NCBI GenBank assembly: GCA_023150775.1
Contig: JAKLKE010000004.1
Coordinates: forward strand, 1 to 64,000
Length of the DNA: 64,000 nt
From: Myxococcota bacterium
Lineage (GTDB): Bacteria; Myxococcota_A; UBA796; CAJQPC01
Direction of reading: 5' to 3'
The notes under the pieces are model-generated. The model was not told the DNA's origin. It saw only the letters and a list, made by a program, of their open reading frames with translations, and ran no database searches. The translations under genes were made by a program, and so were the position numbers. Of this stretch, positions 36,524 to 46,419 are shown piece by piece. The stretch's first letter is position 1; every line of letters starts with the position of its first letter.

Positions 36524-38143
36524 CGCGCCCTGCCGCGGGGGCTCGGCGGTGGACCGCAGCGTCACGGGGTCAACGGGCAGGGAGCGCGATTTGACCTGCG
36601 GGGTGTCTCGCCACATCGCCGGGAGCGGGATGAGCGCGTCATTCGTGGCGTCCTGGGACATCACATAGAGGAGAATCGGCGCTTCAGGTCGCCGCTGGGC
36701 GATCTCCTCGACCAGCTCGGGGTGATACTCCAGCAGCTCCAGCGGGCCGGTGGCGCCGATCCAGGCCCCCCTTCGTAGACTCGGGCGAACCGTGAGGCCG
36801 CCCTGGGTCGTCTCCGGCGTGTGGAGCGTCACGAGGGGCTCGTCTTGGTACGCGACCAGCACCACGGTGTCCGGTCGGGCGAAGTCCTCCTGAAGACGTT
36901 GAAATCGCCCATCGACCCCCCAGTAGCCGTCGAGCTCGGGGAGCGCGCTGAGGAGCCGCCAGACGAGCAGCGCCCCGACCCCCACAGGCAGCACGCGGAG
37001 CTGAGGCCAGCGTTCTAGCAGGAGATCCACGCCGATCACCACCGTCACCAGCACGCCAGGCAAGGCCGCGTGGTGAAACCGCGCCCCATAACAGAGCCCA
37101 GGCACCCAATAGAGCGAGTAGGCGACTGCCAGCCCGCCCCACAAGAGCCAGGCCTGTCGGGAGAGCCGGGCGATCACGCCGTCCGTGCTGAGCAGCGCCG
37201 GGAGCCCCAGCAGGAGGACCGGCCAGAACCCGACCAGGAGCCGAGCGCCGACCTGGAGGTTGGTCCAGAGGTTGCGCAGCGCCTTTTGAGGGGTGTGCCC
37301 ATAGTCTCCATAGGTCGGAAAGCAGCCTCGATCCTCACCAAACCCCAGTCCATTGCAGCCGGGCGTGTACCGCCACCAGGCGTCGGTCGTCGGCGGGAGG
37401 CCCTTGTCAAAATACGCGGTGACCGGAAATGTCCACAGATCTCCAGTCACCTGCAGGTTGTGGACGCCGATCAGCGCGCCCGCCGCCAGAAGCGGGAGCA
37501 TGAAGGCCAGGCCGTGTTTGGCCCGCTCCGGTGCGCTGAGCACCACGGGCAGCGCCAGCGCGCACACGATCAGGCCGTCGAGGTAGCGCGTGAGCGTGAG
37601 GCCCCCGACCATCAGGCCCACCCCGAGGACCCGGGCCAAGGTGAGCGGCTCCACCAAGAGCCGAATCGTCCCCAGCGTCAGGAGGGCGCACAAGGTGTGG
37701 GACATCAGGCTCGCCCCCTGCAAGACGAGCTGCGGCGACAAGGCCAGGAGCGGGGCCGCGATCATCGCCGCACGATCGCCGCGCAGGCGCCGTGCGAGCC
37801 CTGCGCCGAGGAGGACGATCCCCCCGAAGAGGACCGGGTTCACCAGCCCGCGCACGCCCAGTCCGAGGCCGAGGGCGAGCACGGCCGGCCAGCCCGTCGG
37901 GAACACACCAAAACGCCGCCCACCTTGCTCCAACAAGAAGTGGTAGCTGCTGCTCCCGCTCGGCTCGGGGGAGGCGCTGCCGAACCCACCCTCCAAGAGC
38001 GCGCTCGCTTGCAGTGTATAGACCACCTCGTCCTGGACGTGGGGCACCCCCTCCAGCGGGACGACCGTGATCCAGCTCGCGACCATGACCGCGAGGAGCG
38101 ACCACAGCGACGTCCACACGCGAGCCCTGATGTGCGTAGGCAT
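36497..38143 (-). CDS. Multi-pass membrane glycosyltransferase-like protein (GT39/ArnT-like)
   Basis: N-terminal TM, GVPHVQDEVVYTLQASALLEG (D-E motif), many TM helices. Confidence 0.6.
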   Translation of the reverse strand: MPTHIRARVWTSLWSLLAVMVASWITVVPLEGVPHVQDEVVYTLQASALLEGGFGSASPEPSGSSSYHFLLEQGGRRFGVFPTGWPAVLALGLGLGVRGLVNPVLFGGIVLLGAGLARRLRGDRAAMIAAPLLALSPQLVLQGASLMSHTLCALLTLGTIRLLVEPLTLARVLGVGLMVGGLTLTRYLDGLIVCALALPVVLSAPERAKHGLAFMLPLLAAGALIGVHNLQVTGDLWTFPVTAYFDKGLPPTTDAWWRYTPGCNGLGFGEDRGCFPTYGDYGHTPQKALRNLWTNLQVGARLLVGFWPVLLLGLPALLSTDGVIARLSRQAWLLWGGLAVAYSLYWVPGLCYGARFHHAALPGVLVTVVIGVDLLLERWPQLRVLPVGVGALLVWRLLSALPELDGYWGVDGRFQRLQEDFARPDTVVLVAYQDEPLVTLHTPETTQGGLTVRPSLRRGAWIGATGPLELLEYHPELVEEIAQRRPEAPILLYVMSQDATNDALIPLPAMWRDTPQVKSRSLPVDPVTLRSTAEPPRQGASGQRGDQP

Positions 38144-38215
38144 CCCAGTATCCTACAGGATCTTCTATGCTTGGCGCGATCGGGCGCGGGCGCTGGGCGG
38201 TCAAACAATAAATAC

Positions 38216-38290
38216 GTTCACTGAACGTGTTTTGTCAGTTGGCGAGCGCGACGTCGATCGAAGGCGCGGTCAACGAGGCCTTGAACCAGC
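38216..38290 (+). repeat. 75-bp direct repeat partner of 36361-36435 (Rpn-like gene tail)
   Basis: Direct comparison: 6 mismatches in 75 nt. Confidence 0.8.
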
Positions 38291-38540
38291 GGCTGAGCGT
38301 GTCGAAGGAGGCGGATTGAAGGCGTGCTTCTTGCTCAGGCGTGAGGGCACCGAAGTGGTGGGAGAGAATAGTGTCGAGGCCGCGGCGTGCTCCAAGCGCG
38401 TAGCCCTCAATGAAGCCCTCAATGAAGCCTTCGGTGTAGGCCTTGGCATAGGCCCCCCGGTAGCCCTTCGCCAACACCGAAGCCCCAGCCTCGGCGTTGG
38501 CCTCACGCAGAAGCTCATCGCTCGGCGCCCAAAGGGTCAT
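38235..38540 (-). pseudogene. C-terminal fragment of an Rpn-like (PD-(D/E)XK) nuclease
   Basis: HHFGALTPEQEARLQSASFDTLSRWFKASLTAPSIDVALAN matches the C-terminus of the adjacent full-length copy. Confidence 0.65.
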
Positions 38541-39478
38541 TGAGCCTCCAACGAATCTTGAAGCGCCGCGTCGATCGAGGGCGCGGTCAAGGCCCCCTTA
38601 AACCAGCGCTGGAGCGTGTCGAAGGACGCGGATTGAAGATGTGCCTCGTGCTCGGGCGACAGCGCGCCAAAGCGGTGGTGAAGCAAGCTCAGCAGCGCGT
38701 CCAACAAGGCCTGACGGCCTCGCGCCACGCCCTCGGCCTTGCCAATCGCCACCCCTCGAACTTCACCGATCGCCTCTCCCTCCACCAGCGCCACCGCGCG
38801 GGCCTTGGCGTTCAGCTCACGCAGAAACTCGCTCTCTGGCTCCCAGTTCTCCACGGCGTACTCCTTGAGGATGCGGCCGAACTCCGGCGCGACTTTGCTA
38901 AAGATGAGGTCAGTGTACAGCCGCTTGCGCGACTCGTCTACGTTGGCGATTGCGTCAATGGCGACTCGGCCAACCTCCACGACCCCGGGCTCGCCGCCGT
39001 GGGCGATGACGCTGAGCACGGCCAGCTCCGGGCTCGCCTGGGCTTGGACGGGGTCGGTCACCAGGGGCACCTGGGCGGGGCCCATGACGATGGGGCGCAT
39101 CATGGCGTCAGGGCCGAGGTCGATGGGCTCGGCGGCCCAGCGCGCCGTGGACGGGTCGAGGGTGACCACGAGCACGGCGGCGGGGCAGCGCTGCCTCGCG
39201 CGGGTGAGGGTGAGGTAGGCGGGCCACGACCATTTTTTGTCCTTATCTTGCTTTAACTGCACCTCGATCACCAAGGCCAGCTCGACGGTGCCGCGCAGGA
39301 GGATCGCCGCGTCGGCCCGGTACTCGGCGGGCACGGCCTCGCTGAGGTCGGTGTCGATCACCACGCCCTCAACGCCCCCGAGCGGCGCGAGGCCCTGGGC
39401 GACGGCGAGCAGCTCGGCGGCGAGGAGCGGGCGGGCCCTGAAGAAGCTGACCAGGGCCTCGTGCAGCGAAGAAGGCAT
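38537..39478 (-). CDS. Rpn-like PD-(D/E)XK nuclease / putative transposase family protein
   Basis: AEYRADAAILLRGTVELALVIEVQLKQDKDKKWSWPAYLTLTRARQRCPAAVLVVTLD (D-x-ExQxK nuclease-like core); C-terminal tail HHRFGALSPEHEAHLQSASFDTLQRWFKGALTAPSIDAAL. Confidence 0.7.
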   Translation of the reverse strand: MPSSLHEALVSFFRARPLLAAELLAVAQGLAPLGGVEGVVIDTDLSEAVPAEYRADAAILLRGTVELALVIEVQLKQDKDKKWSWPAYLTLTRARQRCPAAVLVVTLDPSTARWAAEPIDLGPDAMMRPIVMGPAQVPLVTDPVQAQASPELAVLSVIAHGGEPGVVEVGRVAIDAIANVDESRKRLYTDLIFSKVAPEFGRILKEYAVENWEPESEFLRELNAKARAVALVEGEAIGEVRGVAIGKAEGVARGRQALLDALLSLLHHRFGALSPEHEAHLQSASFDTLQRWFKGALTAPSIDAALQDSLEAQ

Positions 39479-39560
39479 CAGGAATCATCCGATCCGGTAT
39501 GGTGATACCTTCCACTATGAGCCGCCGGATCACCCGTCAAGGGACATGGGCTATGATAAA

Positions 39561-40922
39561 CTACTCCGATCGGTTAAGTACGCGAGGTTGCAGGCGAACG
39601 GGCAGGCCCCCTTTGGGGCGCAGGGTGAACAAGGTCTCGGGGATCGGGGCCGTGTCGCCCAGGCGCTCGGGGGTGAAGCGCTGGAGCAGGGTGGCCAACA
39701 ACAAGCTGCCCTCCATGCGGGCGAAGGCCTCGCCGATACAGACGCGGGCGCCGCCGCCGAAGGGGAAGTAGGCGAAGCGGGGGCGCCCGGCGCTGGCCTC
39801 GGCGGTGAAGCGCTCGGGGCGGAAGCTCAGGGGCTCGTCCCAGAAGCGGGGGTCGCGGTGGGCGCACCAGGCGGCGGCGAGGATGAGGGTGCCTGGGGCG
39901 AAGGTGTAGGCGCCGAAGGTCACGGGCTTCACGGCTTGGCGGGGCAGGGCCATCGCTGAGGGGTAGAGGCGCAGGGTCTCGGCGAAGACCTGATCACAGA
40001 GGGTGAGGCGCGGGAGGTCCGCGGCCTGGGGCGGGCGGTCACCCAAGACCTCGTCGAGCTGGGCCTGGAGCCGGGCGGTGACCTCGGGGTGGGCGGCGAG
40101 CAGCCAGAACGCCCAGGCCAAGGTGGCGGCGGTGGTCTCGTGCCCGGCGACGAGCAGGGTGGTCACCTCGTCGTGGATGTGCTCATCGGACATCGCCGCG
40201 CCGTCGCCCTCCTCGTCCCGGGCGAAGACGAGCATCGACAAGATGTCGCCGGTGTCGCCGCTCGCCCGCCGGGCGGTGATCATGCGGGAGACGACGGCGC
40301 TCAGGCGGCGTTTGCCGTCGTGAAAGCGGCGGTTGGTGGCGGAGGGGAGGAGCTGAAGAAGCGGGCCGAGGGGGTGTGAGGTCTGGTGGTACCACTGGGC
40401 GAAGGCGGCGACGGCGGCGGCGACCTCGTCGGACTCGGCGAGGCTGAGATCGGCGCCGAACAGGGTGCGCGCGGCGATGCGTAAGGTGAGGCGGTTGAGG
40501 GCGTCGGCGAGGTCGAGGCCGTCTTGGGGCTCGGCCCAGGCGTCCCGGGCGCGGGCGGCCTCCTCCAGCATCACTTCAGCGTAGGCCATCACCCGCTGGC
40601 GATGAAAGGCCGGGGCCATCATGCGCCGCTGGCGTCTGTGGGGCTCACCCTCGTTGAGCAAGAGGCCCTTGCCGACGAGGGGCCGAAAGCCCTCTTGGGC
40701 GAAGCCCTTCACGAAGGCGCCCTCGGTGTTCAGGAACACCTGGCGCAGGTCGTCGGGGTGGTTGAGCTGCACCGCCGGCATGTGGAAGAACCGGAAGCCG
40801 ACGACGTCGCCGTAGCGCCGGGCGTTGTCCTCCAAGAACTGCAGGGGCGCCTCGTGAAACTCGTTGAGGCTGCCGGTGATCAGGCGGCCTTTGGGGCCGG
40901 GCGGGCGGGTGAGCTCGGGCAT
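39561..40922 (-). CDS. Cytochrome P450
   Basis: LLVAGHETTAATLAWAFWLL (I-helix), ETLRLYPSA (ExxR), FPFGGGARVCIGEAFA (heme loop). Confidence 0.97.
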   Translation of the reverse strand: MPELTRPPGPKGRLITGSLNEFHEAPLQFLEDNARRYGDVVGFRFFHMPAVQLNHPDDLRQVFLNTEGAFVKGFAQEGFRPLVGKGLLLNEGEPHRRQRRMMAPAFHRQRVMAYAEVMLEEAARARDAWAEPQDGLDLADALNRLTLRIAARTLFGADLSLAESDEVAAAVAAFAQWYHQTSHPLGPLLQLLPSATNRRFHDGKRRLSAVVSRMITARRASGDTGDILSMLVFARDEEGDGAAMSDEHIHDEVTTLLVAGHETTAATLAWAFWLLAAHPEVTARLQAQLDEVLGDRPPQAADLPRLTLCDQVFAETLRLYPSAMALPRQAVKPVTFGAYTFAPGTLILAAAWCAHRDPRFWDEPLSFRPERFTAEASAGRPRFAYFPFGGGARVCIGEAFARMEGSLLLATLLQRFTPERLGDTAPIPETLFTLRPKGGLPVRLQPRVLNRSE

Positions 40923-40952
40923 GGTGACCTCTGGGCGCGGGACAGGTTGGTA

Positions 40953-40972
40953 ACGTGAGCTTTTGCTCATGT
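40953..40972. promoter_or_regulatory. Inverted repeat operator between P450 and divergent TetR gene
   Basis: ACGTGAGC-TTTT-GCTCATGT (7/8 arms). Confidence 0.6.
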
Positions 40973-41022
40973 TTACCGGAGATGCCCTTCCCGCGCAAGG
41001 GGGGAGGGGCTACGTTGGGCGC

Positions 41023-41700
41023 ATGGAGACCGCTCCCCAACGCCGCCGTGACCCGGTGCAGGCCCGCAGCCGCGCCCGGGTAGACGCCATCCTCGACGCC
41101 GCCGACGCCGTGTTCTTGGAGCTGGGCTTCGCCGAGGCCACCACGAACCACGTCGCGGCCCGGGCCCAGACCTCCATCGGCTCACTCTACCGCTTCTTCC
41201 CCGACAAAGACGCGCTGCTCGTCGCCTTGGCCGAGCGGTACGGCGCGCGGATGCAGGCCCTCGCCAGCCAGCTCACCCCGATGGACCCTGAAGGCGCCAC
41301 GCTGCGGGGCCTCATCAGCGACGGCATCGATGGGTTCTCGGCGTTCTTGTTGGCGAACCCGGGCTTCGTCACCTTGATTCATCAGGCGCGGCACCCGGCC
41401 TTGACCGCCGGGCGGCGGGCCCAAGAGGGGCAGATGGCGGCGCTCATCGGCGGGCTCAGCGCCAAGCTCGCGCCCCAGCTCACCGCGGAGGAGGTCTTGG
41501 TGATCGGCGACGTCGCCCAGGCCGTGCTCAGCGCGCTCCAGACCTTGGCCCACCTGCACGACGAGGCCCAAGCCCGAGAGGCCACGCTCTCCGAGGCGAA
41601 GCTGATGATGACGCTCTACCTCTCCCGGCGCCTGGGCGTGCCTGAAGATGTGCCGCTGGCGAGCCTCGGCGGCGACGGCGTTGGCCAGCGCGGCGCCTAA
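41023..41700 (+). CDS. TetR family transcriptional regulator
   Basis: ARSRARVDAILDAADAVFLELGFAEATTNHVAARAQTSIGSLYRFFPDKDALLVALAERY. Confidence 0.9.
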   Translation: METAPQRRRDPVQARSRARVDAILDAADAVFLELGFAEATTNHVAARAQTSIGSLYRFFPDKDALLVALAERYGARMQALASQLTPMDPEGATLRGLISDGIDGFSAFLLANPGFVTLIHQARHPALTAGRRAQEGQMAALIGGLSAKLAPQLTAEEVLVIGDVAQAVLSALQTLAHLHDEAQAREATLSEAKLMMTLYLSRRLGVPEDVPLASLGGDGVGQRGA

Positions 41701-42824
41701 CCCCCGACGGCCAACACGGCGCTGAACAGGTGGAGCTGGGTCTTGCCTCGAAACGGCCCCAGCTCAAAGCCGCCGAAGAAGCCGGCGAGGGGCACGCCGT
41801 CCAAGAAGCCGCTCACCACGGCGGCGTCGTAGTCGGGGATGCCCTGGAACTCGGCGCCGCGTCCGGCGCAGTTGGTCATCAAGGCGAAGGCCGGGCGGCG
41901 GCGGCGCAGCACCCCCAAGGTCTCGATCATCATCGCGTTGAGGTCGGCCCGGGAGGAGTCCACGGCCCGGGTCAAGAAGAGCAAGGCGTCGCCCTCTTGG
42001 GCGGGCTGGCTCAGGCGCACGGCGGCGCGGGCGCGGTCGAGGCCCATGAAGGGGCGCACGAAGAGGCCTTCAGCGCCGACGCGGTCGCCGGGCCCGGCGT
42101 GACCGGCGAGCAGGGGGCCGTCGTCGCCGTCCTCTCGGGCGGCGAGCAGGGCCGCGAGCACCTGGAGCGCGGGTTTGCCGTCCAGCTCCAGCACATCGGC
42201 GCCTTCGCAGCGGGTGATGAGGTTGCCCCGGGCCAAGGGGCGGCAGCTCTGGGTGAGGCGCACCTCGGGCGCACAGTCGCGGATCACGAGCGCCGCGAGG
42301 CCGTCTTGGCTCAGGCCGTGGCCGGTGAAGACGAGGTCGTCGCCGTCGGGGTTCGCCGCGCCGCCGCCGATCACCCGGGCCCGGGGGTGCTCGGAGGCGA
42401 CATACTCCAGGAACGGCGTGGCCTTAAACGTAGACGCCGTGGGCATCAGCACGACGAGGTCCTGGGGGCCGACGCCGTGGAGCGCCTCTCGGGCGGCGTG
42501 CTCGGGCTCGGCGTAGAGGTCGTGCAGAAGCCGGGCCTCGACGTTCGCCTCGGTGAACGCCATCAAGCCCAAGGCCGGGCCGTCCATCACCTCACGGCCG
42601 CCGATGGTGACCCCGGCGGACACGCAGCCGGCGAGCACCCGGGTGCCGAGGCCCAGGCAGAGCGCGGGGAGCAGGCGGCTGAGGTTGTCGGCGTGCTCGG
42701 GGCTCACCCAGCACAAGGCGCCGCTCACCGGGGCGTCGCCGAGCGCGTCCCGGATCTGGGAAGTGGCCTCCCGGGCGGCGTCTTCGCCCCGGGGGTTCAT
42801 CGAGAGTGCGACGACCGCGCGCAT
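41697..42824 (-). CDS. FIST N/C-domain sensory protein
   Basis: LAGCVSAGVTIGGREVMDGPALGLMAF...VIGGGAANPDG...ALMTNCAGRGAEFQGIPDYDAAVVSGFLDGVPLAGFFGGFELGPF. Confidence 0.85.
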   Translation of the reverse strand: MRAVVALSMNPRGEDAAREATSQIRDALGDAPVSGALCWVSPEHADNLSRLLPALCLGLGTRVLAGCVSAGVTIGGREVMDGPALGLMAFTEANVEARLLHDLYAEPEHAAREALHGVGPQDLVVLMPTASTFKATPFLEYVASEHPRARVIGGGAANPDGDDLVFTGHGLSQDGLAALVIRDCAPEVRLTQSCRPLARGNLITRCEGADVLELDGKPALQVLAALLAAREDGDDGPLLAGHAGPGDRVGAEGLFVRPFMGLDRARAAVRLSQPAQEGDALLFLTRAVDSSRADLNAMMIETLGVLRRRRPAFALMTNCAGRGAEFQGIPDYDAAVVSGFLDGVPLAGFFGGFELGPFRGKTQLHLFSAVLAVGG

Positions 42825-42925
42825 AGAGGCCCTCCTGGCCAGCCACCTCAGGATAACGCCAAAGCGCGGAGATTTTGCGAAGGCGCGACCTTCGGGCCGC
42901 CGGGCGAGCGCGCGGAGGTAAGCTC

Positions 42926-44389
42926 ATGGGGATGTGGAACCTCCTGATCCTGCTCGCTTGCGGCGGCCCGACGGTGAACCCCGCCGAGCCCCAACGCCTG
43001 CGCGACGCCCTCGGTCTCGGCGTGATCCCCCGCGCGCCGCTGGCGCCGATCGAGGGCGCGGCGACGGTGGTGGAGGGGCTGCGGGTGATCCCGGTGAGCC
43101 TTCAGCTCTACCCAGGCCTCAGAGTGTCCGCGGCCTTGTGGCTGCCGCCTGGGGACGGCCCCTTCGACGCGGCCTTGGTGGCGCATGGGCACTTCGGCGA
43201 AGGAAAGACCGCCGGAGAGAGCCAGGCCCCGGCCTTCGCCTTGGCCCGGGCAGGCTACGCGGCGCTGGCCATAGACACCCTCGGCGTGGAGGAGGGTGAC
43301 CTGCCAGGGCGACGAGTCCACTTTGAGGGCGGCGCCCACAACCGAGCCTTGCTCGTCGCCGGGGGCAGCTCCGCCATGGCGACGCAGCTTGAGGGGCTCC
43401 AGGCCGGGGTTCAGTATCTCCAGTCCAGAGGTGACGTGGATCAGATCGTGGTCGTCGGCGCTTCAGGGGGCGCGGTGCAGGCCCATTACCTCTCCGTGCT
43501 GGACCCAACGATCGTCGGCGCCGTCTTGGCGGCCTATGTGCCGACGCCGCGTGAGGCCCGCGCCGGGGGCTGCGCCTGTGACGCGGTGCCCGGCTGGCCC
43601 GGCCCCGACCCGAGCCTCACCGCCGCCCTCAGCCAGCCGAGCCTGTGGCTGACCGAGCTGGACCAGGCCGCGCCCGCCGGTCTTCCGAGACGGGCCGAGC
43701 ATGAGGTGCTCATCGGCCCCCACAGCTACACCGAGCCGATGATCGCCGAGACCTTGGCCTTTCTGGGCGAGCTGCTCGACGGCGCGGGCTCGGCGGACCT
43801 AAACCAGCTCCCGAACCTCCCCGCCGAGGCCCTACGCTCCGCCGACGTGGGCCCGGCCGCCCTCGCCGACGTGCTCCAGCCCGCCCACCCGCCGCGCTGG
43901 CGCCCCGACCCCGACCTCGACACGCCCTACACCTTGACCTGCGACGGCGTGGGGCCCGTGGTCATCGCCGCCGGGGCCCGAGACGATGAGCTTCGTGTGT
44001 TGGTTCAGGCCGGGCTCAAGGTCTGCGCCTTGGCCGTGAGCTTTGACGAGGTGGACCAAGAGGCTGGGCTCATCACCCAGCGGCCGTATGTGGACCGCTT
44101 CGCCGGGGCGCTCGTGAGCGCGGCGCGGCGGGAGCGGGCCGGGGCGCTCTACGTCACCCGGGCCTGGGGGGTCGCCGCCGAGGGCGCGGGCCTGCCCTAC
44201 GCGCTGCGGGAGCCCCTCACCCGGCCCCAAGACCTTGACCCGACCCAAGACCCGCCCTGGGTTCACGCGCCGGGCTGGTGGTGGCCCCCGCCGACCTACC
44301 CCGGCGCGATCTTGACCGGGGACGACCCGGCGGCGCTGGCGGCGGCGCTCACGGCGGCGCTCACCGCTCCGCGCACAGGCCAGCTTTGA
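42926..44389 (+). CDS. Lipoprotein alpha/beta hydrolase
   Basis: LLILLACGG lipobox; LVAHGHFGEGKTAGESQAPAFALARAGYAALAIDTLGVEEGD; VVVGASGGAVQAHYLSVLDP (GxSGG). Confidence 0.8.
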   Translation: MGMWNLLILLACGGPTVNPAEPQRLRDALGLGVIPRAPLAPIEGAATVVEGLRVIPVSLQLYPGLRVSAALWLPPGDGPFDAALVAHGHFGEGKTAGESQAPAFALARAGYAALAIDTLGVEEGDLPGRRVHFEGGAHNRALLVAGGSSAMATQLEGLQAGVQYLQSRGDVDQIVVVGASGGAVQAHYLSVLDPTIVGAVLAAYVPTPREARAGGCACDAVPGWPGPDPSLTAALSQPSLWLTELDQAAPAGLPRRAEHEVLIGPHSYTEPMIAETLAFLGELLDGAGSADLNQLPNLPAEALRSADVGPAALADVLQPAHPPRWRPDPDLDTPYTLTCDGVGPVVIAAGARDDELRVLVQAGLKVCALAVSFDEVDQEAGLITQRPYVDRFAGALVSAARRERAGALYVTRAWGVAAEGAGLPYALREPLTRPQDLDPTQDPPWVHAPGWWWPPPTYPGAILTGDDPAALAAALTAALTAPRTGQL

Positions 44390-44416
44390 ACACGCTATGT
44401 TAGAGGCCGTTTAGGA

Positions 44417-46399
44417 GTGACCCGCGTGCCACGCATCCTGCTGCTCGACGACGACCCAGAGCTGCGCGCCGTAGTCACCCAGGTGCTCATCCCGCGTGGG
44501 CACCAGCTCGTCGTGTGTGACAGCGGAGACGCCTTACGCGCCGCCGCCGCTGAGCCCGCGGCCCTGCTCATCTTGGGCGGGCGCTTCGCCGACGCCGAGG
44601 GCCGGGCGCTCCTCACCGAGCTTCGCGCCAGCGCCTCGCTCCCCGCCCTCGTCGTGCCCCAAGGACGCGGCGAAGACGAGCTCGGCGCCTTGATCACCGT
44701 CGGACAAGACGGGGTCGGGGTGCTGCGACGGCCCTTCTCTCCGGGCGCGCTCCTGCTGCGTGTAGACGCCGCGCTGCACGGCCCCAGCCGCGGGCGCAGC
44801 CCTGAAGGCGCCGGGCCGAACGTGCCCCGGGAGCGCTTCGCCGAGGGCCTGCCCGAGCGCCTCGCCGAGCTGGAGCGCCTCGCCACAGACGCCCGGGTTG
44901 GCGACCGCGCCGCCATCGAGGCCGCGCTGCACCAGAGCCGCCAGCTCCACGCCGCCGCCGGGGCCTGGGGCGACGCCGACCTCACGGTGATGATCCAGCG
45001 TGTGGAGCACATCCTCAGCGTGGCCCTCGACGAGCAGCTCGGCCCCCAAGACCAGCGCTGGGCAGAGCTCGCCGTGCTGCTCACCCGGGCCCGGGCCGAC
45101 GCCGGCTCCAACCTCGTCGATGGGGAGCTGCTGGAGGAGACGCCGCTCAAGGTGCTCATCGTGGCCGCCGAGGGGGAGGCCTTGGAGGTCGCCGCGCAGT
45201 TTGGCCGCCGCCGCAGCCTGCAGATGATCCGCGCCACGAGCCTTGAGGAGGCCGTGCGCCGCGCCGCCACTGAAGAGCCTGACGGTGCGCTGATCGAGGT
45301 CGAGCTGAGCGGTCGCCGGGGCGGGTTCTCCGCCGCCGAGGCCCTGCGCGCCTTGCCCGGCCAGGCCGAGCTGCCCGTGGCCTTCTTCTCCGCCGACGGG
45401 GGCCTCGCCAACCGCCTCGCCGCCACCCGCGCCGGGGCGCTGTTGTTTCTGCCCAAGCCGGTCACGGCCATGGACCTGGGCTACGCCGCCCGGGGCTTAG
45501 AGGACCGCGCCCGGCCCGAGCCGCTGCGGGCCCTGCTCCTCTGCGTAGACGCCGAGAAACGCGCCGCGCTCCAGGGCTTGTTCATGGCGGACGGTGTGCA
45601 TGTGCGCCTGCTCACCGAGCCCCTGGAGATCTTGGAGGGCATCGCCCGGGCCCGGCCCGAGGTGCTGCTCTTGGACCTCACGACGCCGTTCCTCTCGGCC
45701 CTTGATCTCTGCCGGGTGGTGCGCGCCGATCCGGCCTGGCAGACCCTGCCCATCGTGCTCTTTGACGGCCCCGATGACGACGACGCCGAGGTTGAGGCCT
45801 TGGCCGCGGGGGCGTCTGACTACCTCGGCCGCGACCGCTCCCCGGCGGCGCTCATCGCCCGGGCGAAGGGCCAGGCCGAGCGCGCCCGGCACTCGGCGCG
45901 GCTCATCGCCCGCGACCCGCTCACCGGGCTCTACCCGCGCCATGTGTTTCGGGAGTACGCCCAGCGCCTGCTCTCCGAGGCCCGGCGCCGGGCGGAGACC
46001 ATCGCCCTCACCCTGATCCGCCTCGACCACTTCGCAAGGTTCAACGCCGAGCATGGATACGCCATGGGCGACCATGTGCTCGCCGGGGTGGGGCGCCTGA
46101 TGAACGGGCGCTTCCGCCGCCACGACCTGCGGGGGTACTGGGGCGGCGACAGCTTCGTGATCGCCTTCATGAACGAGCGGCCCACCGCCGCGCGGCTCGC
46201 CGTGAGCCGGTTCTTGCAGGATCTCAGCCAACGACGACTTCGCACCGCCCAGGGAAGGGAGGTCAGCCTCACCGCGAGCGCCGCGGTGGCCAGCTTCCCA
46301 TCGGCGGGCACCTCCGTAGATGAGCTGGTCCAAGCGGCCGAGCCTCTGCTCGACCAGGCGCTCGCGGCGGGGGGTGACCAGATCCTCATCCTTCCGTAG
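44417..46399 (+). CDS. Multi-receiver (REC/Hpt-like/REC/REC) GGDEF-domain protein with GGDSF motif
   Basis: ILLLDDDPELRAVVTQVL; DPLTGLYPRHVFREYAQRLL; GYWGGDSFVIAF; GTG start. Confidence 0.8.
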   Translation: MTRVPRILLLDDDPELRAVVTQVLIPRGHQLVVCDSGDALRAAAAEPAALLILGGRFADAEGRALLTELRASASLPALVVPQGRGEDELGALITVGQDGVGVLRRPFSPGALLLRVDAALHGPSRGRSPEGAGPNVPRERFAEGLPERLAELERLATDARVGDRAAIEAALHQSRQLHAAAGAWGDADLTVMIQRVEHILSVALDEQLGPQDQRWAELAVLLTRARADAGSNLVDGELLEETPLKVLIVAAEGEALEVAAQFGRRRSLQMIRATSLEEAVRRAATEEPDGALIEVELSGRRGGFSAAEALRALPGQAELPVAFFSADGGLANRLAATRAGALLFLPKPVTAMDLGYAARGLEDRARPEPLRALLLCVDAEKRAALQGLFMADGVHVRLLTEPLEILEGIARARPEVLLLDLTTPFLSALDLCRVVRADPAWQTLPIVLFDGPDDDDAEVEALAAGASDYLGRDRSPAALIARAKGQAERARHSARLIARDPLTGLYPRHVFREYAQRLLSEARRRAETIALTLIRLDHFARFNAEHGYAMGDHVLAGVGRLMNGRFRRHDLRGYWGGDSFVIAFMNERPTAARLAVSRFLQDLSQRRLRTAQGREVSLTASAAVASFPSAGTSVDELVQAAEPLLDQALAAGGDQILILP

Positions 46400-46419
46400 G
46401 CGGTGGCGCGGAGGCCACC

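Noticed and set aside
37070-38224. 384-aa plus-strand ORF antisense to the glycosyltransferase
   Set aside because: Shadow ORF rich in Arg/Gln/Glu/Pro; spans the opposite gene start.
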